Below are positions 1 through 4,078 of a stretch of DNA of 5,519 nt, piece after piece. This DNA comes from Gammaproteobacteria bacterium (GTDB lineage Bacteria; Pseudomonadota; Gammaproteobacteria; Burkholderiales; Burkholderiaceae_C): positions 1-5,519 of the forward strand of contig JAHIQV010000359.1 in NCBI GenBank assembly GCA_018903185.1. Direction: 5' to 3'. Made by a program: the position numbers and the translations under genes. How positions within the stretch are numbered: the stretch's first letter is position 1; each line of letters begins with the position of its first letter. Below the pieces are notes generated by a model. It saw nothing but the letters and a program-made list of their open reading frames with translations. It did no database searches and had not been told where the DNA came from.

Positions 1-629
1 GCACGCTGCAAATGCTCAACACGGTGAACAACTTCTGGGGCTGGCAGGTGATGGACCGCAACGTGGTGCGCGACGACCAGTGGCAGGAATTTCACGAGGC
101 CTACGTCAAGGACCGCTACCAGCTGGGCATGCGCGAGTGGTTCGAAAAATCCAACCCGACGGCGCTGGCCCAGGTGGCCGAACGCATGCTGGAGGCCATC
201 CGCAAGGACTACTGGAAGGCTGACGAACAGACCCAGCGCGAGCTGGTGCAGGTCTACCAGGAGGTGGCGGCCCGGCACGACGTGTTCACCGCCAACGACA
301 CGTTCAAGGCCTACGTGAAGGAGCTGGCGCAGGGCTTTGGGCTGGCCAGCCAGGCGGCATCGAGTGCACCCAGCAAGCCCGCCGTACCCAGGCCCGCCGC
401 CGCTCGGCCACCCGATGTGCCCCAGAAACCCCTGCCGGCGCCCGAGCCACCCACCGTGCGCGGGCAGGAGCTGCGCGAAGTGCGGCACGACACCCCGGTG
501 CAGCAGCTCATCTGGATCTATGGCTGGATGGCCGCGGCCATCGTGCTCGCCGGGATGCTGTTCCAGACCTGGCGCGCCCGCCGCGCCGCCCGTTTCACGC
601 CCCCTGTTTCACTGAAAGCCCAGCCATGA
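1..629 (+). CDS. cobN: CobN-like chelatase large subunit, membrane-anchored, C-terminal part (5' end outside window)
   Basis: The reading frame is open from the window edge (first full codon at base 3) to the TGA at 627-629, leaving about 208 C-terminal residues of what should be a protein of over 1000. The segment with NNFWGWQVMD, VVRDDQWQEF and KSNPTALAQVAERMLEA matches my memory of the end of the CobN/magnesium-chelatase H family, whose members handle metal in tetrapyrroles. After this domain come a Pro/Ala-rich linker (bases 366-455), one hydrophobic helix LIWIYGWMAAAIVLAG (about 507-572) and a basic tail WRARRAAR. Classical cobalamin-synthesis CobN is soluble, so the C-terminal anchor points to the HmuS-like branch linked to haem or corrinoid uptake. 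By the positive-inside rule the chelatase domain would lie outside the cytoplasm. The stop overlaps the next start (ATGA). Family assignment is fairly sure; the substrate is inference. Confidence 0.85.
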   Translation, partial: TLQMLNTVNNFWGWQVMDRNVVRDDQWQEFHEAYVKDRYQLGMREWFEKSNPTALAQVAERMLEAIRKDYWKADEQTQRELVQVYQEVAARHDVFTANDTFKAYVKELAQGFGLASQAASSAPSKPAVPRPAAARPPDVPQKPLPAPEPPTVRGQELREVRHDTPVQQLIWIYGWMAAAIVLAGMLFQTWRARRAARFTPPVSLKAQP

Positions 630-1141
630 ATGCCATTGAGAGTTTCCTGTACGAGATTTCGAAGTTCTTCCTGACGCCCGTGCTGGTGCTGTTGTGTCTG
701 ATGTTCGTGTATGCGCTGTTCAGCCTGGGGCAGGTGAGCATCGACCTGCTGGCGCGCACGCGCCGGCCCCACGGGCTGCGGCCACTGCACCGTTACTGGC
801 AGCGCCACGCCCACCTGGGTGAGGATGGGCTGGAGCTGCATGTGTTGAAACAGCTGGAGGTGCAGCGCATTGTCAGCCGCGTGGCCCCCATGCTGGGGCT
901 GGTGGCCACCATGATTCCCATGGGGCCGGCGCTGGTGGCGGTGGCCGCGGGCAACACGAAGGGCATGGCCGAGAACCTGGTGGTGGCCTTTGCCGCGGTG
1001 ATCGTGGCGCTGCTGGCGGCGGCCATCACTTTCGTGGTGCAAACCGTGCGCAGGCGCTGGCTGATGGAAGAACTCAACGCCTTGCTGCTGGCCCTGCCCG
1101 CCAGCAGCGCCACCGTTGCGGGGGACGTGGCCCATGTCTGA
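626..1141 (+). CDS. MotA/TolQ/ExbB-type proton channel family protein (HmuU-like)
   Basis: This 171-residue inner-membrane protein has three predicted helices: residues about 12-35 (LTPVLVLLCLMFVYALFSL), 82-109 and 115-141. The stretch VAPMLGLVATMIPMGPAL followed by AENLVVAFAAVIVALLAAAITF matches the paired TM2/TM3 signature of ExbB/TolQ/MotA channel subunits, which form a pentameric proton path with an ExbD/TolR/MotB partner. The cytoplasmic loop between helices 1 and 2 (about residues 40-80) is basic. The ATG at 626 overlaps the upstream stop by 4 bases (ATGA) and has only a weak GAAAG upstream, which suggests translational coupling to the chelatase gene. The gene also overlaps the DUF2149 start by 8 bases. 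Its position between a CobN-like protein and DUF2149 suggests it energises that module rather than a generic TonB. The family is clear; the specific partner is inferred from context. Confidence 0.85.
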   Translation: MNAIESFLYEISKFFLTPVLVLLCLMFVYALFSLGQVSIDLLARTRRPHGLRPLHRYWQRHAHLGEDGLELHVLKQLEVQRIVSRVAPMLGLVATMIPMGPALVAVAAGNTKGMAENLVVAFAAVIVALLAAAITFVVQTVRRRWLMEELNALLLALPASSATVAGDVAHV

Positions 1142-1505
1142 TGCCCGACGCATGAAGCTCGACATCCTGGGTGACTCGGACGAGGACGACCCCATCCTGT
1201 CGGTGGTCAACATCATCGACGTGTTTCTGGTGGTGATCGCCGTGCTGCTGATGGCCGTGGTGGAGAACCCGCTGAATCCGTTCGCTACCCAGGATGTGTT
1301 GGTCATCAAGAACGCCGGCAAGCCCAACATGGAAATGCTGGTCAAGCAGGGCAACGAGCTCAAGCAATACCAGTCGTCCGGGCAGATCGGCGAAGGCCAG
1401 GGCATGAAGGCGGGGGTGGCTTACCGCATGAAGGACGGCAGCATGGTGTACGTGCCGGAAACCACGCCGCCGGCTGACACCGCCGCGCAGCTCGGTTCGC
1501 GTTGA
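1134..1505 (+). CDS. DUF2149 family membrane protein (HmuV-like, ExbD-like helix)
   Basis: This 123-residue protein has an acidic N-terminus (DSDEDDP), one membrane helix at residues about 21-44 and a roughly 80-residue extracytoplasmic tail. I recognise the DPILSVVNIIDVFLVV and VENPLNPF segments as typical of DUF2149, a family found beside MotA/TolQ/ExbB and CobN-like genes. Asp29 sits inside the helix in the context NIIDVFLVV, much like the essential Asp of ExbD/TolR (TPLIDVMLVLL). The protein may therefore be the ExbD-equivalent stator partner of the preceding channel protein; that is inference. I chose the ATG at 1134 over an in-frame TTG at 1116 because GGGGGA at 1120-1125 lies 8 bases upstream and the protein then starts MSDARRMKLD. 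It overlaps the upstream stop by 8 bases. It appears to be the last gene of the operon, since a convergent gene ends at 1549. Confidence 0.85.
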   Translation: MSDARRMKLDILGDSDEDDPILSVVNIIDVFLVVIAVLLMAVVENPLNPFATQDVLVIKNAGKPNMEMLVKQGNELKQYQSSGQIGEGQGMKAGVAYRMKDGSMVYVPETTPPADTAAQLGSR

Positions 1506-1509
1506 CAGC

Positions 1510-1549
1510 ATCGCGGGGCGCGCCTGGCATGTGGCCACGCGCCGGCGAT
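1510..1549. terminator. Imperfect GC-rich hairpin between convergent genes, candidate bidirectional terminator
   Basis: Three matched arm pairs stack around one axis: ATCGC (1510-1514) with GCGAT (1545-1549), GGCGCG (1517-1522) with CGCGCC (1538-1543), and TGGC (1525-1528) with GCCA (1534-1537), closing a 5-base loop. A 2-base bulge and a small internal loop interrupt the stem. It fills the gap between the stop of the DUF2149 gene and the stop of the DUF2202 gene. No T-tract follows on either strand, so classical intrinsic termination is not established. Confidence 0.45.
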
Positions 1550-2205
1550 CACCCCCGCTCCATCGCCGAGTTCACGATGGCATCGAACTCGGCCTGGCTC
1601 AGGTACTGCGGCGTGTAGCTGCCACCTTGTTTCAGCAAGGTCTGGTAATACGCCCGCAGGTGGTTGCGGGAACCTTGCAACAACGATTCGTAGACCCGCC
1701 GGATGTCCTGGTTGTCCACGCTGGCCAGGTGGGTGTTGATGTCCACCATGTCCAGTTCTTCGATGTGGACACCGACCTTCAAGGCATCGATCAGCGAGAC
1801 CGAGCCCTCGGCAACCAGCTGGTTGTGCAGCGCTTGCAGGTCCGGGTTCTGGAACACCCCCACCGCGTTGCCGGCGGCCGGGTCGGGCAGGCTGTAGCGC
1901 TGCAACAGCTGGCGCACCGCTTCGGTGTGGGTGGCTTCGCTGGCGGTGATGTTGCTGAACACCGGCACGCTGCGGCCCCACAGCGCGTCCATCCGTATGT
2001 ACACGTCACCCGCCAGCTTCTCTTCTTCGCGCATGTAGAGCAGGGAGTCGATCTCCGCCTGGCTCAGCGCTGCGATGGGCAGTGTGTTGACCGAGGTGGG
2101 GCTGCCGCGTTTGTCCAGGTCCTCATCGGTTCCACCGCCGCACGCGACCAGCGCCAGGGAGGCCAGGAAGATAGCGGAGAAACGGGTGATCGTGGGGTGG
2201 TTCAT
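1549..2205 (-). CDS. DUF2202 ferritin-like lipoprotein
   Basis: The product has 218 residues. A lipoprotein signal peptide ends in LVAC, with the lipidated Cys at residue 22 followed by GGG and no Asp at +2, so an outer-membrane destination is likely. Residues about 48-215 match the DUF2202 ferritin-like domain as I recall it. The four-helix metal pattern is visible: YMREEEK (Glu60-62), ASEATHTEAV (Glu90, His93), HIEELDMVDI (Glu149-150), and YESLLQGSRNHLRAYY (Glu173, His182). This fits a di-iron or other metal site, but no reaction is established for the family. I chose the start at 2205 because GGAAAG (plus-strand 2211-2216) lies 5 bases upstream and a good signal peptide follows; the frame stays open further upstream without coding character. 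It is probably the last gene of a minus-strand unit with two other exported proteins, 73 bp downstream of the nearest. Confidence 0.85.
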   Translation of the reverse strand: MNHPTITRFSAIFLASLALVACGGGTDEDLDKRGSPTSVNTLPIAALSQAEIDSLLYMREEEKLAGDVYIRMDALWGRSVPVFSNITASEATHTEAVRQLLQRYSLPDPAAGNAVGVFQNPDLQALHNQLVAEGSVSLIDALKVGVHIEELDMVDINTHLASVDNQDIRRVYESLLQGSRNHLRAYYQTLLKQGGSYTPQYLSQAEFDAIVNSAMERG

Positions 2206-2259
2206 GGTGTCTTTCCATAAAAGAAGAAGGTGGAGATGGATGTCTTGTGGCGGAGCGAG

Positions 2260-2285
2260 CCGGGTGACCGCGGACACGTCACCGG
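2260..2285 (-). other. Intercistronic stem-loop at the end of the Gly/Ser-rich gene
   Basis: On the minus strand GGTGAC (plus 2283-2278) pairs with GTCACC (plus 2268-2263) across a 9-base loop, and two further G-C pairs form beyond a single bulged C. The structure overlaps the TGA of the Gly/Ser-rich protein and precedes the DUF2202 gene. No U-run follows directly; a pyrimidine-rich stretch appears only some 30 bases on. It could limit read-through or stabilise processed mRNA ends, but nothing in the sequence proves either. Confidence 0.3.
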
Positions 2286-2641
2286 CCGCGCCCCGCGCCG
2301 CCGTTGCCGCGACCACCCGAGCCACCCGAGCCGCTGCCGGATCCGTTACCCGATCCACTACCCGAACCACCGCGCGAAGCACCCGAGCCCTGTGAAGCGC
2401 CGCCGGCCGCGTGGTTGGTCGCGCCGTTCTGCGATCCCGCGGCGCGCAGGCGTTGTTCGTAGCCCGCCCCGTAGGGCAAGACCCTGCCCGGTGAGACTTC
2501 GTCGCTGTTGAGCAACGCAGACACCGGGGTTTCATTCGGCTGAACCGGCGGGCGTTCAGGTTCCGCGGCCAGGGCGGACTGCGCCTGCAGGCACAGCAGC
2601 GCGCAGATACCCAGACCGGATGTCCATCGGGAGAGCGTCAT
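2279..2641 (-). CDS. Small exported Gly/Ser-rich protein of unknown function
   Basis: The product has 120 residues. A signal peptide covers residues 1-25 (hydrophobic LGICALLCLQA, then ALA before AE, a good signal-peptidase I site). Residues 26-70 form a Pro-containing mature segment with PVSALLNSDEV and GRVLPYGAGYEQRLR, which looks like the conserved core. From about residue 79 to the end the protein is almost only Gly, Ser, Asn and Arg, probably disordered and without hydrophobic segments. I do not recognise a named family. The ATG at 2641 lies 22 bases after the stop of the upstream exported-protein gene, and no clear Shine-Dalgarno is visible, so translation may be coupled to that gene. 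Secretion to the periplasm or beyond is inferred from the signal peptide. A structural or surface role is possible but unproven. Confidence 0.65.
   Translation of the reverse strand: MTLSRWTSGLGICALLCLQAQSALAAEPERPPVQPNETPVSALLNSDEVSPGRVLPYGAGYEQRLRAAGSQNGATNHAAGGASQGSGASRGGSGSGSGNGSGSGSGGSGGRGNGGAGRGR
2282..2400 (-). repeat. Degenerate Gly/Ser codon repeat in the gene tail
   Basis: The last 40 or so codons of the Gly/Ser-rich gene alternate Gly with Ser (SGSGSGNGSGSGSGGSGG), ending in RGNGGAGRGR. Synonymous codons vary between units, so the tract looks kept at protein level rather than freshly slipped. Length variation between strains is plausible. Confidence 0.5.
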
Positions 2642-2663
2642 GGTCGGTGGTGGATGAGGTGGA

Positions 2664-3077
2664 TCAGCGCTTGTTCATCCGGCCTTGGCCCTGGCCCATG
2701 CCCCCCGCGGCGCCAGGCCCTGTTCCGGCACCTGCGCCGCTGGCGCCAGGGCCGGGGCCGGGGCCTTGACCTTGACCCATACCTTGGCCGGTGCCTTGAC
2801 CCAGTCCCAAGCCCTGACCTTGTGCTGGCGGGGTTTCAGGCAAAGTGATGCCCTGTGCCGCAGCGCGTTCGCGGATCAGCGCATGTTCCTCGGCCCGGAT
2901 GCGCGCGCGTTCTTCCTCGGTGGTGGCGTTGCGCATGCGGGTGCGCATCTGTGCCTGTTCCTGCTCGGTCATGAGCTGGCGGCCAGCGACAGGCACCGGG
3001 TCGGCGGCCATGGCCGAGCCGGCGGACAGCGTGAGGGCGGCCAGCAGGGCGGTGAGGAGCTTGGAAGTGGAGGTCAT
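2664..3077 (-). CDS. Small exported protein with charged helix and Gly/Gln-rich tail, unknown function
   Basis: The product has 137 residues. Residues 1-24 are a signal peptide (KLLTALLAALTLSAGSAMA, cleavage before ADP). Residues about 31-80 form a highly charged, predicted helical region, GRQLMTEQEQAQMRTRMRN then EEERARIRAEEHALIRERAAAQGITLP. I have seen this pattern in many uncharacterised proteobacterial periplasmic proteins, but I cannot name the family. Residues 86-132 are a low-complexity Gly/Gln/Pro/Ala tail, and the protein ends RMNKR. The frame is open back to 3212, but I chose ATG 3077 because AAAGGA (plus 3083-3088) lies 5 bases upstream and the signal peptide starts there. It is the first gene of the minus-strand unit, directly facing the two-component genes. 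A periplasmic stress or metal-related role is only a guess from the neighbours. Confidence 0.75.
   Translation of the reverse strand: MTSTSKLLTALLAALTLSAGSAMAADPVPVAGRQLMTEQEQAQMRTRMRNATTEEERARIRAEEHALIRERAAAQGITLPETPPAQGQGLGLGQGTGQGMGQGQGPGPGPGASGAGAGTGPGAAGGMGQGQGRMNKR
2682..2822 (-). repeat. Gly-Gln / Gly-Pro low-complexity coding repeat
   Basis: Codons 86-132 of the preceding exported-protein gene encode GQGLGLGQGTGQGMGQGQG, then alternating Gly-Pro, Gly-Ala units and a final GGMGQGQG. At DNA level short units such as CCTTGACC on the plus strand recur with small changes. Such tracts are prone to length change. The tail composition differs from the Gly/Ser tail of the next gene, so the two do not look like simple duplicates. 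Confidence 0.5.
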
Positions 3078-3082
3078 GGTGT

Positions 3083-3139
3083 TCCTTTGCGACCAGGTTG
3101 GTGGGTGTGGGACCGGGCCGCTGCAACCTGGACAGCGGC
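3083..3139 (-). promoter_or_regulatory. Candidate 5'-leader structure (overlapping inverted repeats, possible H-type pseudoknot) plus ribosome binding site
   Basis: Read on the minus strand, GCCGCTG (plus 3139-3133) and CAGCGGC (3123-3117) can form a 7-bp hairpin with a 9-base loop. Eight of those loop bases, CCAGGTTG (3131-3124), are perfectly complementary to CAACCTGG (3100-3093), which ends 4 bases before the AAAGGA ribosome binding site (3088-3083). The two pairings are compatible as a pseudoknot, or could alternate. The same dyads could instead be a DNA operator. I found no convincing minus-strand promoter, so whether this stretch is transcribed is unknown. Confidence 0.35.
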
Positions 3140-3231
3140 TGGGCCGACGACGCTCGGCAGGGAATGCCGAAGCCGATGGGTGCATCCTGGGCCCGCACTG
3201 TCGCCAGCGCATGCCGGTTCGGGCACGGCGT

Positions 3232-3269
3232 GTGGCGCGTGGTGCCGGTGTGTGTCAGCCGGTGTCAGC
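3232..3269 (+). promoter_or_regulatory. 10-bp-phased direct repeats, candidate OmpR-family binding site
   Basis: GTGTCAGC occurs at 3252-3259 and again at 3262-3269, exactly 10 bp apart. GTG recurs in the same phase at 3242 and 3232, giving up to four degenerate units. Tandem half-sites spaced 10-11 bp are the normal binding mode of OmpR/PhoB-family regulators, and the gene that follows encodes one. The site ends about 38 bp upstream of the proposed -10 element and lies between the divergent units, so it could serve autoregulation, control of the exported-protein genes, or both. Confidence 0.45.
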
Positions 3270-3306
3270 GGGCGGCATCGCGGGCCCTGGCGTGCGGTGG
3301 CCGGCC

Positions 3307-3312
3307 TACACT
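3307..3312 (+). promoter_or_regulatory. Candidate -10 element TACACT for the response-regulator gene
   Basis: TACACT is a fair match to the sigma-70 -10 consensus in an otherwise GC-rich region. Bases 3283-3290, where a -35 box should lie, show no resemblance to TTGACA, which suits an activator-dependent promoter. Normal spacing puts transcription start at about 3319-3320, on the A of the start codon, so the mRNA would be leaderless or nearly so. Confidence 0.4.
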
Positions 3313-3319
3313 CCAGCGC

Positions 3320-4078
3320 ATGAATGCGCCTACTCCTTCTGCGCTGCGCGTGCTCGTGGTGGACGACGACCCCGATCTGTGTTGCCTCTTGTCGGACTAC
3401 CTGTCAGCCAACGGCTTTGTGGTGCGGACCGTGGGCGATGGCGCGGCGATGCGCGAAGCCCTCGCCAGGGAGCTGCCCGATGCCATCGTGATGGATCTGA
3501 TGCTGCCGGGTGAAGACGGCCTGTCGCTTACGCGCAGCATCAAGGCGCAGTGGGACATGCCGGTGCTCATGCTCTCGGCGCGCGGCGAAGAGATGGACCG
3601 CGTGATCGGCCTTGAGGTGGGCGCCGACGACTACCTGCCCAAGCCGTTTGGTCCGCGCGAGTTGCTGGCGCGTCTGCGGGCGGTGCTGCGGCGCGCGCAC
3701 GCTCCGTCCCCGGTGGTGGCCGAGCGTCCGCCCGACGCGCAGACGGGCGCACCCGCCGGGGCGCAGCGGCCGGCTTTTGGCCCCTACCAGCTCGACACGG
3801 CGGGCCACCGCCTGCTGCGCGACGGCCACGAGGTGGCCCTGACCAGTGCGGAATACGCGCTGCTCGCCGCCTTTGTCAGCCACCCCGGCCGCGTGCTGTC
3901 GCGCGATGTGCTGGTGGACATGCTCAAGGGCTACGACCGCGACCCCTTCGACCGCAGCGTGGACAGCCGCGTGACCCGTCTGCGCCGCAAGATCGAAGCC
4001 GACCCGGCGGCGCCGCAGTTCATCCGCACGGTGCGCGGCGAAGGTTATCTGTTCAATCCGCAAGGAGATCTGGCGTGA
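3320..4078 (+). CDS. OmpR-type DNA-binding response regulator
   Basis: The product has 252 residues. The N-terminal receiver domain spans about residues 9-125: VLVVDDDP gives the acidic pocket (Asp15, Asp16), VMDLMLPGEDG the phospho-acceptor Asp59, LSAR the switch Ser86, and YLPKPF the conserved Lys108. GEEMDRVIGLEVGADDY closely resembles OmpR itself. A Pro/Ala linker (about 128-151) leads to a winged-helix DNA-binding domain (about 152-246) with LTSAEYALLAAFVSHPGRVLSR, then DSRVTRLRRKIE as recognition helix and RTVRGEGYLF as wing. All key residues are intact. The frame is open back to 3098, but ATG 3320 gives the usual start just before the receiver, and the upstream part has no domain. No Shine-Dalgarno is visible before 3320. 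It overlaps the kinase gene by 4 bases and is presumably its phosphorylation partner. Likely targets are its own promoter and the divergent envelope genes. Confidence 0.93.
   Translation: MNAPTPSALRVLVVDDDPDLCCLLSDYLSANGFVVRTVGDGAAMREALARELPDAIVMDLMLPGEDGLSLTRSIKAQWDMPVLMLSARGEEMDRVIGLEVGADDYLPKPFGPRELLARLRAVLRRAHAPSPVVAERPPDAQTGAPAGAQRPAFGPYQLDTAGHRLLRDGHEVALTSAEYALLAAFVSHPGRVLSRDVLVDMLKGYDRDPFDRSVDSRVTRLRRKIEADPAAPQFIRTVRGEGYLFNPQGDLA
4062..4067 (+). promoter_or_regulatory. Shine-Dalgarno AAGGAG deciding a GTG start
   Basis: AAGGAG lies 7 bases upstream of the GTG at 4075, inside the last codons of the response-regulator gene. It is the strongest ribosome binding site in the window. It supports the GTG as the kinase start, since no ATG lies nearby ahead of the first membrane helix. 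Confidence 0.7.

Noticed and set aside
1116..1133. TTG start for the DUF2149 gene
   Set aside because: ATG at 1134 has a GGGGGA ribosome site at good spacing and gives the expected short acidic N-terminus.
518..1405. Long minus-strand open frame (295 codons) opposite the chelatase, channel and DUF2149 genes
   Set aside because: It is rich in Gln/His/Arg, has no recognisable domain, and lies antisense to three genes with clear family signatures; a common artefact of high-GC codon bias.
1531..2220. Plus-strand open frame opposite the DUF2202 gene
   Set aside because: It is Val/Gln/His-rich with no domain, while the minus strand encodes a lipoprotein with conserved metal-ligand pattern and a ribosome binding site.
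2212..2232. AT-rich pocket upstream of the DUF2202 gene as a separate promoter
   Set aside because: No -35/-10 pair with proper spacing can be drawn; the purine-rich part is explained by the ribosome binding site region.
3098..3319. N-terminal extension of the response regulator
   Set aside because: The in-frame upstream segment has no domain, is Cys/Arg-rich, and covers the proposed promoter and direct repeats; the receiver domain begins normally after ATG 3320.
2685..3323. Plus-strand open frames across the Gly/Gln-rich exported-protein gene and the control region
   Set aside because: Composition mirrors the antisense low-complexity tract; no start signal or domain is visible, whereas the minus frame has a signal peptide and ribosome binding site.
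3404..4063. Minus-strand open frame opposite the response regulator
   Set aside because: It is a shadow frame; the plus-strand protein has complete receiver and winged-helix motifs.
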